The position numbers and the translations under genes were made by a program. Below are positions 44,493-53,499 of a stretch of 64,000 nucleotides of DNA, one piece after another. The notes beneath the pieces are model-generated. The model was not told the origin of the DNA. It did no database searches and saw only the letters and a list, made by a program, of their open reading frames with translations. The stretch is from DASTFY01 sp963813375. GTDB taxonomy: Bacteria; Actinomycetota; Acidimicrobiia; Acidimicrobiales; Ilumatobacteraceae. The stretch lies in contig CAWEYT010000023.1 of NCBI GenBank assembly GCA_963813375.1, positions 124,001 to 188,000 of the forward strand, in the 5' to 3' direction. How positions within the stretch are numbered: position 1 is the first letter of the stretch; each line of letters starts with the position of its first letter.

Positions 44493-45954
44493 TTGTTCGT
44501 GCGGGTGCGAATGGTGGTGATCGGCGCGGCTGTGGGTGCCTTGGCCGCGTGCGGCGCGCCTCCGCTCGTCACGACGGCGCCCCTCCGCTCGCCGCCGCAG
44601 ACGCCCGTCGAGGAGCCGGAGGAGCTCTTCCCCCGTTCAGGGTCGACGGCCTACGACGTCGACCGCTACGACCTCGACCTGGCCTACGACCCCAAGACCG
44701 GCGCCATGAAGGCCAACGCCTGGATGACGGCGAGAGCCACCGAACGGCTCGACGAGATCTCGGTCGACTTCGGGAAGATGGAGGTCGCCGGCGTCTCCGT
44801 CAACGAGGTCGCCGCGGCAGCGATCGAGCAGCGGGCGGGCAAGCTCTACGTGACCCCGGCTGAACCGCTGGCGCCCGGCACGCCGTTCGTCCTCGCCATC
44901 GGCTACAGCGGGGTGCCCGAGGTCCGGGCCGACCCCTCGCTCGGGTCGCCCATCGGTTGGATCCGCACGGCGAAGGGGAGCTACACGAACCCGACCCCGA
45001 ACGGCTCGGGCACCTGGCTCCCGACCAACGACAGGCCGGGGGACAAAGCCGTGTTCCGCGTGCGCCTCACCGTGCCGGAGCCTTTCCGGGCGGTGGCCAA
45101 CGGCGTTCCGGTCCCGCAGGACCAAGCCGCCGGCCAGGTGACCACCGTCTGGGAGATGCCCGAGCCGATGGCGCCGTCGGAGCTCCAGGTGACCATCGGC
45201 CAGCTGGACCAGCTCGACACGACGAGTCCCGGCGGACAAGTGCTCACGAACTTCGTCGCGACCGGGTCTCCCGATCCTGCGCCGGCGCTGGCGCTGGCCG
45301 GCCAGATGATCGACTACTACAGCCGGCGGTTCGGTCCGTATCCCTTCACGACGGCGGGGCTGACAGCATCCGACGCGCCGGCCGGCCTCGCGGTGGCGGC
45401 CCAGGGGCGCCCGCTCATGTCCGCCGCCGACCTCGCCGCGCCCCTCGATCCGCAGCAGCAGGGCCTGCTCGCGACCGCCCTCGCCCATCAATGGTTCGGG
45501 GCCGCGGTCACGCCCGCGCGCTGGCAGGACGTGTGGCTGAGCGAGGGCTTCACGACGTACGCCGCGCTGGCTCTGGATGGAGAAGGTCGGCCTCCAGCGG
45601 GTCGACGACGCGGCCGCCAACGCGCTGGCCCGCACCAACGACATGCGGGCCGCGTTCGGAACCCCGGATCAGCCGTCGGCCGACAACCTGGCCAGCCCCG
45701 CGGTCGCGGACGGCGGGGCGGTCGTCCTCCACGCGCTGCGGGAGACCGTCGGCGACAGCATGTTCTTCGCCATCCTGCGCCGCTGGGTCTCCGAGCACCA
45801 TGGGCAGTCGGTCACGACCGAGGCGTTCATCGACCACGCGTCCGACGTCGTGGGGGAGGACCTCACGGGGTTCTTCCTCACCTGGCTCAGCGCCGCCGAG
45901 GTGCCGCCGGAGTACCCCGGTGGCGCGGTAGCTGGCCGCTGCTCCCGCCCGTAG
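44493..45954 (+). CDS. M1-family aminopeptidase-like lipoprotein lacking the HExxH zinc motif, one frameshift
   Basis: About 487 residues. Lipobox LAAC near residue 19, then the M1 N-terminal beta domain (YDVDRYDLDLAYDPKTGAMKANAWMTA, GTWLPTNDRPGDKAVFRVRLTVPEPFRAVANG). In the catalytic region the usual HExxHxWfG reads TALAHQWFG (T328-A-L-A-H332), with WLSEGFTTY (E351) retained; no GAMEN motif is present. First zinc His and catalytic Glu are thus missing in an intact stretch, so the protein is probably not an active peptidase. A one-base loss near 45574 splits the C-terminal helical part. TTG start with GAGGAG six bases upstream. Confidence 0.78.
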
Positions 45955-47099
45955 CTCCGCACCATCCCGGATCGCTCGGCCGGCGCGACGTCCTCAAGGC
46001 CGGCCTCCTCGCCGGTCTCGTCGCCGCCCTGCAGGCGTGTGGCCCGCCCAGGCTCTCGACCCGGTACGGCCGCCTCGGTCCACCGGACGCCAACGGGCTG
46101 CAACTCCCCGCCGGCTACCGGTCCCGGATCGTGGCCCGCTCGGGCCAACGCGTGGGCGCGACGCAGTACGTCTGGCACCAGGCACCGGACGGGGGTCATT
46201 GCTTCGGGGTCCCAGGGGGCTGGGTCTACGTCTCCAACAGCGAGGTCGACCTCGTCGGCGGGGTGGGCATGGTCCAGTTCGACAACCGCGGCGCGATCGT
46301 CGACGCCCGCCGCCTGCTCGACGGCACGCGCCGCAACTGCGCCGGCGGCCACACGCCATGGGGAACCTGGCTGTCGTGCGAGGAGGTGGCGAGAGGGCGC
46401 GTGTATGAGGTCGATCCGCTGGGGGTGCAGCCGCCCGTCGCCCACGTCGGCATGGGCCGGTTCCTCCACGAGGGCGCGGCGGTCGACGGGGCTCGACGGA
46501 CCGTCTACCTGTCCGAGGACGCGACCGAAGGCCTCCTGTACCGCTACCGCTACGCCGCCCCCGGCGACCTGTCCACGGGTGTGCTGGAAGCAGCGAGGGT
46601 CGATCGCGGCGTGGTGTCGTGGCTGGCGGTGCCCGATCCCTCGGCCACGACGACGCCGACGCGTCGTCAGGTTCCCGGCGCGACACCGTTCCGCGGAGGC
46701 GAAGGCATCTGGTACGAGAACGGCGTCGTCAATCTGGCCACCAAGTTCGACGATCGGATCTGGGCCTACGACGTCGTGAGCGGACGCCTGTCGGTCCTCT
46801 ACGACTGGACGACGAACCCTGTTGCCGTCCTGCGGGGGGTCGACAACCTGTGCCGCCGCGGCCGTGACCTGTTCGTCTGCGAGGACATGTCGACCCTGCG
46901 GTTCCCGGCCGATCCGGAGGTGTGCGTGGTCGAAGCCGACGGCCTCACCAGCGTGTTCCTCCGCGCCGTCGGTCACCGGACGAGCGAGCTGACCGGAGCC
47001 GCGTTCAGCCCTGCCGGCGATCGCCTCTACGTCTCGTCCCAGCGCGGGACCACCGGCGCCGGCGTCACGTTCGAGATCACCGGGCCGTTCCCATCCTGA
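45930..47099 (+). CDS. Second PhoX/DUF839-family protein (Tat lipoprotein-like), start unclear
   Basis: About 375 residues. N-terminus RRDVLKAGLLAGLVAALQACGPP combines twin Arg with a lipobox (LQAC), so a Tat-exported lipoprotein is likely. Family motifs match the first copy: NCAGGHTPWGTWLSCEEV, GRFLHEGAAVDGARRTVYLSEDATEG, RGVDNLCRRGRDLFVCEDM, LTGAAFSPAGDRLYVSSQRG. No ATG/GTG/TTG lies in frame between the M1-like stop and the twin Arg, so the start may be obscured by a base error. Directly follows the M1-like lipoprotein, probably cotranscribed. Shorter than the 40.2-kb copy. Confidence 0.78.
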   Translation, partial: SWPLLPPVAPHHPGSLGRRDVLKAGLLAGLVAALQACGPPRLSTRYGRLGPPDANGLQLPAGYRSRIVARSGQRVGATQYVWHQAPDGGHCFGVPGGWVYVSNSEVDLVGGVGMVQFDNRGAIVDARRLLDGTRRNCAGGHTPWGTWLSCEEVARGRVYEVDPLGVQPPVAHVGMGRFLHEGAAVDGARRTVYLSEDATEGLLYRYRYAAPGDLSTGVLEAARVDRGVVSWLAVPDPSATTTPTRRQVPGATPFRGGEGIWYENGVVNLATKFDDRIWAYDVVSGRLSVLYDWTTNPVAVLRGVDNLCRRGRDLFVCEDMSTLRFPADPEVCVVEADGLTSVFLRAVGHRTSELTGAAFSPAGDRLYVSSQRGTTGAGVTFEITGPFPS

Positions 47100-47135
47100 T
47101 CCCGTCCTGTACGGCCGGGCGCTCCGGCCTGCCCG

Positions 47136-48521
47136 TCAGTGACCGAGCAGGCGGCCGGTCGCCCATGAGCGGACACGGGCCGGCCGTCCGGTCCGGGCCT
47201 CGGCACGGTCGGCGCCCGCCGGGAGACGTAGGCCGCCCCTGATGCCCAGCCACCGGAGGGGCTCCGGTTCCCAACGGCGGGAGCGGTGCCCCACCCAGAG
47301 CAGGCGGGTCAGGTCGGTGTCGCGTCCCGTGATCAGATCGGCCAGCGTTCGGCCGGCCAGGTTGGTCGTGGCGACGCCGTCGCCGACGTAGCCGCCCGCC
47401 CACGCCAGGCCCCGCTCGCGGTCGAGGCCGACCGAGCAGGTCCAGTCGCGGGCCACGCCGAGCGGGCCACCCCACCGGTGGGTGATGGTGGCGTCGCCGA
47501 TGGCCGGGAACAGCGCGCGCAGGGTGCGGGCCAGCGCCTCGTGGGTCGCCGCGTTCCGATCGAACTCCGGACGGACCACGGACCCGTAGTGGTATGGCGC
47601 ACCCCGCCCACCGAAGGCGAAGCGGCCGTCAGCGGTGCGCTGCCCGTAGATGATCAGGTGGCGGGCGTCGTTGAAGGTCTCCCGCTGACGGAGCCCGATC
47701 TCCTCCCAGACCGACTCGGCCAGCGGCTCGGTGGCGATCATGAGCGAGTACAGCGGCACCAGGGTCCGCTGCTCGCCGTCGAGGCTCGACGTGAAACCCT
47801 CCGTGGCGCGGACGACGATCTCGGCCCGCACGGTGCCGTGGTCGGTGACGACCCGACCGGGCTCGATGGCGGTGGCCCGGGTGCCCTCGTGGATCGTGGC
47901 GCCCCGCCGCTCCACGGCCCGCGCCAGGCCGCGGGCGAGGCGGGCGGGGTGGATGGCGGCGCAGTGCGGTGTGTAGAGAGCACCCAGCACGCCCGCGGCG
48001 TCGAGGCGCTCGGCGGCCTCGGTGCGGTCAAGCCAGCGCAGGTCCTCCTCGCCGAGACCGAATCGGCGGGCCTCGGACAGCTCCTCTCGGAGCCGCACGG
48101 TGTGGGCGGGGTTGGTCGCCAGGTGGAGGTACCCACCCTTGGCGTAGTGGCAGTCGATCCCCTCCGCCGCGGCCGTCCGACCGACCTCGTCGACCGTCGC
48201 GAACATGGCGCGCTGCATGGCGAGCGCGCCGTCGTTCCCGGCATGGGCGGCCATGGCCGACAGGCTCATGGGCAGCAGCGCCGAGCACCAGCCGCCGTTC
48301 CGGCCGCTGGCGCCGAAGCCAGCCGTTTCGGCCTCCAGGACGACCACCCGCAGACCGGGATCCAGCCCGAGCAGGTAGTAGGCGGTCCACAGTCCGGTGT
48401 AACCGGCGCCGACGATGGCGACGTCCACGTCGGTGTCGCCATCGAGGGATGGCCGCCGCTCGAGCGTGTCCTCGGGCGGGAGCGAGTCATGCCACAGCGA
48501 GAGCGCGCGGGGATCCGTCAC
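47136..48521 (-). CDS. DAO-family FAD-dependent oxidoreductase
   Basis: A 461-residue amine/amino acid oxidase. Nucleotide motif VDVAIVGAGYTGLWTAYYLL, then VLEAETAGFGASGRNGGWCSALLP, the signature of the gamma-glutamylputrescine oxidase/PuuB subgroup, and C-terminal GLAWAGGYVGDGVATTNLAGRTLADLI. GTG start 48519-48521 (VTDPRALSLWHDSLP); the longer open frame lacks homology. Oxidises an amine or amino acid, releasing H2O2; substrate unknown. Frame intact. Convergent with the PhoX-like gene, divergent from the CPBP gene. Confidence 0.87.
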   Translation of the reverse strand: MTDPRALSLWHDSLPPEDTLERRPSLDGDTDVDVAIVGAGYTGLWTAYYLLGLDPGLRVVVLEAETAGFGASGRNGGWCSALLPMSLSAMAAHAGNDGALAMQRAMFATVDEVGRTAAAEGIDCHYAKGGYLHLATNPAHTVRLREELSEARRFGLGEEDLRWLDRTEAAERLDAAGVLGALYTPHCAAIHPARLARGLARAVERRGATIHEGTRATAIEPGRVVTDHGTVRAEIVVRATEGFTSSLDGEQRTLVPLYSLMIATEPLAESVWEEIGLRQRETFNDARHLIIYGQRTADGRFAFGGRGAPYHYGSVVRPEFDRNAATHEALARTLRALFPAIGDATITHRWGGPLGVARDWTCSVGLDRERGLAWAGGYVGDGVATTNLAGRTLADLITGRDTDLTRLLWVGHRSRRWEPEPLRWLGIRGGLRLPAGADRAEARTGRPARVRSWATGRLLGH

Positions 48522-48619
48522 CGCGGCGAGCGTAGAAGGCGCACCGGGTCCCCAGACCCGAAGTGCTGGCCCGAGCGCGACCCGGCGGACGGCGAGAGCG
48601 CGCCGGTAGCCTCTGCGTC

Positions 48620-49480
48620 GTGTGGCCCCCTCCTGTGGTCGGTGGTGCCCCGCCGGCGCCCGCCTGGCCGCCGGCCTGGTACCCGGACCCCTGGCAAGCG
48701 GAGCACGAGGGTGCGGTGCGCTGGTGGGACGGGCGCGAGTGGACCTTCCACACCGCACACCCGCCCGCCGCGAGCCGTCGCGAGCCGTTCCGTACGCTCC
48801 CGGCGGTCGCCGCCTGGTGGGGCCTGGCCGTCACCGTGGCGGCGCTGGTCGGGACCAGGGTCGCGCTCGAGCTGCTCGGGCGGTTCGACTGGCCGATCCT
48901 CGTCTACGCCGCCCTGGCGGCCATCCTCGGCTACGGCCCGATGGTGGCCTACTGCTCGTTCGCCAGCCGCCGGTGGGGGACCGGGAGCCTGGCCACCGAC
49001 CTCGGGTTGCGCCTGCGCTGGAAGGACCTGGCGTGGGCACCGGTCATCTGGTTGTCGGCGTGGGCGGGCGGCATCGTGGCGGCCATCGTCGTGCTGGCCA
49101 TCCGGCTGCCCATGACCTCCAACACCGAAGGCATCGACGAGTACGCGGGCGATCGGGCTGTCCTGATCGCGTTCCTCATCGTCGCCGTGCTCGTGGCGCC
49201 GGTGGCCGAGGAGATGATGTTCAGGGGCGTCGTGCTGCGGGGCCTGGCCTCGATCGCCCCCATCGGGATGGCCATCGCCGGCCAGGGTCTCTTCTTCGGC
49301 GCTGCGCACATCGACCCGGTGCGTGGTCGGGGGAACCTCGGTCTCATGCTGGTGCTGGCCGCGGTCGGTGTGGTGTTCGGCGGCGCCACCTACTTGCTGC
49401 GCCGGCTCGGTCCGGCGATCGCGGGCCACGCGCTGTACAACGCGGCGGTGCTGGCCATCGTGCTCCTGCTCGACCCCTGA
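48620..49480 (+). CDS. DUF2510 plus CPBP intramembrane metalloprotease
   Basis: A 286-residue membrane protein. N-terminal DUF2510 motif AWYPDPWQAEHEGAVRWWDGREWT, common in actinobacteria, then six to eight helices with the CPBP (CAAX/Abi) protease motifs: EExxxR as AEEMMFRGVVLRG, FFGAAHIDP, and HxxxN as AGHALYNAAV. Acts in the membrane; roles in the family include prenyl-protein processing and bacteriocin immunity. GTG start 48620 selected because DUF2510 begins 15 residues later. Intact frame. Confidence 0.86.
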   Translation: MWPPPVVGGAPPAPAWPPAWYPDPWQAEHEGAVRWWDGREWTFHTAHPPAASRREPFRTLPAVAAWWGLAVTVAALVGTRVALELLGRFDWPILVYAALAAILGYGPMVAYCSFASRRWGTGSLATDLGLRLRWKDLAWAPVIWLSAWAGGIVAAIVVLAIRLPMTSNTEGIDEYAGDRAVLIAFLIVAVLVAPVAEEMMFRGVVLRGLASIAPIGMAIAGQGLFFGAAHIDPVRGRGNLGLMLVLAAVGVVFGGATYLLRRLGPAIAGHALYNAAVLAIVLLLDP

Positions 49481-49484
49481 GCGC

Positions 49485-50336
49485 TCAGGCCGGTGGTACG
49501 AGCGTGACGTTGTCGATCAGGCGCACCTGACCGATCCACACGGCGACGGCGAGAACCGCGGGCTCGGTCACCAGATCGACGCGTTCGAGGCTGACGGGGT
49601 CGCAGACCTCGGCGTACTCGAGCCGGGCCAGTGGCTCGGCGGCCACGACCTGGCGGACCGCGGCCACGACGAGGGCCGAACGGCGGGCGCCGCTGCTCAC
49701 GGCGTCGCAGGCGGCATGCAGGGACGCGGGCACGCAACGGGCCGCGAGACGCTCCGCGTCGCTCAGCCGGCGGTTGCGGCTCGACATCGCCACGCCGTCG
49801 GGCTCGCGGACCGTCGGCACGCCGACGACCTCGATGCCGAAGTCCATGTCCGTGGCCATGCGCCTGATGATGGCGAGCTGCTGGTAGTCCTTCTCGCCGA
49901 AGACGGCGACATCAGGCCGCACGGCCAGGAACAGCTTGGTCACCACCGTGGCCACGCCGCGGAAGTGCCCTGGCCGGAAGGTCCCCTCCATGGGCTCCGC
50001 GAGTGGGCCGGGATCGACGTGGGTCTGGAAGCCGGGGGGGAACATGGCCTCGGCGGTGGGGAGGTAGAGGGCGTCGACCCCCGCCTCGGCACACAGCTGG
50101 CGGTCCTCGTCCATCGGTCGCGGGTAACGCTCGAAGTCGGCCCGTTGGTTGAACTGGATCGGGTTGACGAAGATCGAGACGACGACCACGGAAGTGTGCT
50201 TCTTCGCCACGTCCACCAGGTGCAGGTGGCCGGCGTGGAGCGCACCCATCGTCGGCACGAAGCCGATGCGCTGGCCGGCCTTGCGGTGGAGCCCCGACCA
50301 CCGCTGGGCGGCCGCGGGCGTCCCGAGCTCGTCCAC
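49485..50336 (-). CDS. panC: Pantothenate synthetase
   Basis: Condenses pantoate and beta-alanine with ATP. 283 residues. Seen: IGFVPTMGALHAGHLHLVDVA (HIGH-like motif HAGH), VVSIFVNPIQFNQRADFERYPR, FRPGHFRGVATVVTKLF, FGEKDYQQLAIIRRM and KMSKS-like AMSSRNRRL. GTG 50334-50336 or TTG 50340-50342 are possible starts; both adjoin the panB stop at 50345. Completes the pantoate branch with panB in one operon. Frame intact. Confidence 0.92.
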   Translation of the reverse strand: MDELGTPAAAQRWSGLHRKAGQRIGFVPTMGALHAGHLHLVDVAKKHTSVVVVSIFVNPIQFNQRADFERYPRPMDEDRQLCAEAGVDALYLPTAEAMFPPGFQTHVDPGPLAEPMEGTFRPGHFRGVATVVTKLFLAVRPDVAVFGEKDYQQLAIIRRMATDMDFGIEVVGVPTVREPDGVAMSSRNRRLSDAERLAARCVPASLHAACDAVSSGARRSALVVAAVRQVVAAEPLARLEYAEVCDPVSLERVDLVTEPAVLAVAVWIGQVRLIDNVTLVPPA

Positions 50337-50344
50337 GGGCAACG

Positions 50345-51172
50345 TCAGTGGAAGGAATGGGCGTCGTCCGGGAACGTCCCGTCCCGCACGTCCCGGGCAT
50401 ACGCGCCCAGCGCGCCGACGACCTCGGACCGCAGATCGGCGTAGGCCTTGGCGAACTTGTAGAGGTTGGGCGTCAGCCCCAGCACATCGTGCAGCACGAG
50501 GACCTGGCCGTCGCACTCGGGCCCCGCGCCGATGCCGATCGTCGGGATGGAGAGGTTGGCCGTGATCTCGGCCGCCAGCTCCCGCGGCATCCCCTCCAGC
50601 ACCACGCTGAAGGCACCCGCCGCTTCGACGGCCTTGGCGTCGGCCAGCAACCGGTCCCGTCCGCCCGCCTGGCTGCCGCTCGACCGGCCCTGCACACGGT
50701 GCCCGCCCATGCGGTGGAAGGACTGCGGGGTCAGGCCGATGTGGGCCATGACCGGGATGTCGACGCTGGTGATGGCCTCGATGGTGTCCGCCATCGGCAC
50801 CCCGCCCTCCAGCTTGACCGCGGCCGCTCCGCCCTCCTTGATCAGGCGGATGCTGCTCTCGACCCCCTGCTGCGGGCTCACCTGGTAGGAGCCGAACGGC
50901 AGGTCGCCGACGACGAGAGCACGGACGGCCCCGCGGGCGGCGAGGCGGGTGTGGTACACGGCTTCGTCGAGGGTGACGGGGAGCGTGTTGGCCACACCCT
51001 GCACGACCATGCCGAGCGAGTCGCCGACCAGGACGACGTCGACGCCTGCTTCGTCGGCGAGGGCGGCGAACGTGGCGTCGTACGCGGTGACCATCACGAT
51101 CCGGTCGGCGACCACCTCGCCTCGCACCTTGCGCCGGGCCAGGCCCGGTGCCGTGACCTTCTCCGCGTCCAT
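50345..51172 (-). CDS. panB: 3-methyl-2-oxobutanoate hydroxymethyltransferase
   Basis: First step of pantothenate synthesis: adds a hydroxymethyl group from methylene-THF to ketoisovalerate. 275 residues. Seen: VMVTAYDATFAALADEAGVDVVLVGDSLGMVVQG (Mg-binding Asp), VGDLPFGSYQ, AAVKLEGG, MAHIGLTPQSFHRMGGHRVQG, VLEGMPRELA and IPTIGIGAGPECDGQVLVLHDVLG. AGGAGG precedes ATG 51172. Followed by panC within 9 bp. Frame intact. Confidence 0.93.
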   Translation of the reverse strand: MDAEKVTAPGLARRKVRGEVVADRIVMVTAYDATFAALADEAGVDVVLVGDSLGMVVQGVANTLPVTLDEAVYHTRLAARGAVRALVVGDLPFGSYQVSPQQGVESSIRLIKEGGAAAVKLEGGVPMADTIEAITSVDIPVMAHIGLTPQSFHRMGGHRVQGRSSGSQAGGRDRLLADAKAVEAAGAFSVVLEGMPRELAAEITANLSIPTIGIGAGPECDGQVLVLHDVLGLTPNLYKFAKAYADLRSEVVGALGAYARDVRDGTFPDDAHSFH

Positions 51173-51222
51173 CGGCGCCTCCTGACGTGCGACCAGGTCA
51201 CGTTAGCGATGCCGCTCCTGGG

Positions 51223-52312
51223 TCACGGGTGCCCGGTCGGCGACGACGACGGGAACAGGTCCCGGTAGGAGGGGCGATCGGGGTGGCTGCGGGCGGCGAG
51301 GACGCCCCGGGCGATGGCCCGGGCGACGACGTCGGCCGCCGCCGCCAGGAGCACGTTGAGCTGGCGCACGTCTTGCGCCGAGGACGGTGCCGCCGACCGC
51401 TCCCGGGAGCCCGTGGCGAGGCCGAAGAAGGTGTCACCGTCCGTCAGGAGGTGGGAGGGGCGAACGGCGCGGGCGAGTCCGTCGTGGGCCGCGCCGGCCA
51501 GGCGATGGGCCTCCGCACGATCGAGCGCCAGATCGGTCGCCACGACCCCGATCGTGGTGTTCATCGTGTCGGGCGGCGGGGCGAGCGCGCGTCGTGCGGC
51601 CGCCACGTCGCCTCGGGCGGGACGCCGCAGCGCGGGGTCGGCGGTCGGGTGCAGCAGCGGTGCGGCGTGCAGGATGCCGGTCGCGGCGTCGAACACGGCG
51701 CCGGCCGCGTTGACCGCCACGAGCGCGGCGACGGTGGTGCCGTCCGGGAGGACCGCGCTGGCCGATCCGATCCCACCGGCGACGCCTCCCGCCGCCGCGC
51801 CGGTCCCCGCGCCGACCGTCCCCTCGACGACCCTGCGGGCCTTGCGCCCGCGTCCGGCCGCGGTCGCGGCGGCCCGGCCGAACGCGGCGTCCGGGCGGTG
51901 GCGGAAGTTCCCGCCCCGGCCCAGGTCGAACAACACCGCGGCGGGCACGATGGGCACCACCTGGTCCGGGTCGTCGCCGACCCGGTAGCCGGTGCCCTGC
52001 TCCTCGAGCCAGCGCATCACCCCGTCCGCCGCGGCGAGGCCGTACGCGCTCCCGCCGGTCAGGCACACCGCGTGGACGTGGGGCACGAGGTTCCAGGGGG
52101 CGAGGGCATCGGTCTCGCGTGTGCCGGGCCCGCCACCGCGCACATCGACCCCGCCGGCCGTGCCCGGTGGGGCGAGGATCACCGTCGTCCCGGTCCGCCA
52201 CCCCCGACCGAGGCGCTGGGCATGACCGACGCGCACACCTTCCACGTCCGTGAGGTCGTTGCGGAGGCCCGACCGCCACGGACGGCCCAGCCGCCACGGA
52301 CGGCCCAGCCAT
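51223..52312 (-). CDS. P1-family (DmpA/NylC-type) peptidase, one frameshift near the N-terminus
   Basis: Ntn-hydrolase of the DmpA/NylC group, autocleaved to expose a nucleophilic Thr/Ser. About 362 residues. Seen: NDLTDVEGVRVGHAQ, GTTVILAPPGTAGGVDVRGGGPGTRETDAL, VCLTGGSAYGLAAADGVMRWLEEQG, and MNTTIGVVATDLALDR, where cleavage before TTIGVVATD is expected. The visible frame starts at GTG 52245, but one extra base near 52265 hides the true start: ATG 52310-52312, overlapping the M20 stop as TGATG. Last gene of the phosphoesterase-M20-P1 operon. Natural substrate unknown (D-amino peptides or oligoamides in relatives). Confidence 0.83.
52273..52308. repeat. Tandem 18-bp repeat at the P1 peptidase N-terminus
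   Basis: Two adjacent copies of CCGCCACGGACGGCCCAG. On the minus strand they encode a doubled GPSVA segment (AGPSVAAGPSVAVG) at the start of the P1 peptidase when read from ATG 52312. Confidence 0.7.
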
Positions 52313-53499
52313 CAGCGGTCCGCGGCGGACAGGAAGCGGAGCGCAGCCTCCCGGTAGACCTCGGCCGCCTCGACGATGGCGGCCACGTCCACGAACTCGT
52401 CCACCTGGTGGGCGATCCACTTGCCGCCCGGGCCGTACACGACGGTCGGCATGCCCGTGCGGGCGGTGAGCACGGTTCCGTCGGTGGCGCCGGGCACCCC
52501 CCCGAGCCGGGCCGGCTCTCCGGTGACCGCGGCGTGGGCGTCGCACAGCGCCCTGACGACCGGGGACGTCTCCGGCGTCGAGACGGCCGGGCGGTCGTCG
52601 ATGACCGCGACCGACGCCTCGACCCCCGCAGCCGTGCCGGCGGCCCGGGCCAGTTCGCCCACCAAGTCCACCACGCCCTCGTGGTCGACATCCGGGATCG
52701 TCCTCACGTCCAGCCACGCGCTGGCATCGGCCGGGATGACGTTCATCTGGGCCGGCTGGCCGGCCCGCAGCACCGTGGGGGTCAGGTGGACCTGGCCGAG
52801 GTGCGGATGGGCCGGGTGCCGCGCCTGGAGATCGAGCTCGGCCTCGGAGAGGCGGCCGAGGAAGGCGGCCAGCACCGGGTTCGGGTTGCGGCCCTGGAAC
52901 GGCATGGCGCCGTGGGCCATCGCGCCGGCGAAGTCCACGCGGAGGCGCAGCGCGCCCTTGGAGACGTTGCAGACCTCGCCATCCTCGGGCTCGCAGCAGA
53001 TGGCGGCGTCGATGCCCTCGGCCCGCCCCGTGGAGACGAAGTGGCGGGCGCCCGCCATCATCCCTTCCTCGTCGACCAGCGCCGCCAGCACGATGCGGCC
53101 GGGGAACGGGCCTTCGTCGGCCACGGCCCGGGCGGCGAACAGGGCCGCTACCAGGCCCGACTTCATGTCGGCGCTGCCCCGCCCGTAGAGGCGGCCATCG
53201 CGGATGTCGGCGCCGAACGGATCGGTCGTCCAGGCGTCGGGATCGCCCTCGGTGACGACGTCCGTGTGCCCCTCGAACATGAGCGTCGGTCCGGGCCGCC
53301 CGCCCTCCACGACGGCGTACACGTTGGGCCGCCCGGGGGCGACGGGGTCCATCTCCGGCGTCCAGCCGAAGTCGCGGAGCTGGTGGGCCACGAGCCGGGC
53401 CGCGCCCTCCTCGCTGCGGCCGGTCGGCGGGTCGTACACGCTGGGGACGCGCACCAGCGCCTGCACGACCTCGACGAGCGCGCCGTGGTCGATGGTCAC
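52312..53499 (-). CDS. M20-family metallopeptidase (ArgE/DapE-like)
   Basis: A 395-residue zinc amidohydrolase/peptidase. Metal and catalytic motifs: LMFEGHTDVVTEGDPDAW (His, Asp), RGSADMKSGLVAAL, LVDEEGMMAGARHF (Glu pair) and CCEPEDGEVC; dimerisation domain with MAHGAMPFQGRNP; C-terminal His near VYGPGGKWIAHQVDE. GTG start at 53499 overlaps the phosphoesterase stop as GTGA, and its own stop overlaps the P1 peptidase start as TGATG. Acts on N-acyl or dipeptide substrates by family; context with a P1 peptidase suggests peptide or oligoamide breakdown. Confidence 0.88.
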   Translation of the reverse strand: MTIDHGALVEVVQALVRVPSVYDPPTGRSEEGAARLVAHQLRDFGWTPEMDPVAPGRPNVYAVVEGGRPGPTLMFEGHTDVVTEGDPDAWTTDPFGADIRDGRLYGRGSADMKSGLVAALFAARAVADEGPFPGRIVLAALVDEEGMMAGARHFVSTGRAEGIDAAICCEPEDGEVCNVSKGALRLRVDFAGAMAHGAMPFQGRNPNPVLAAFLGRLSEAELDLQARHPAHPHLGQVHLTPTVLRAGQPAQMNVIPADASAWLDVRTIPDVDHEGVVDLVGELARAAGTAAGVEASVAVIDDRPAVSTPETSPVVRALCDAHAAVTGEPARLGGVPGATDGTVLTARTGMPTVVYGPGGKWIAHQVDEFVDVAAIVEAAEVYREAALRFLSAADR

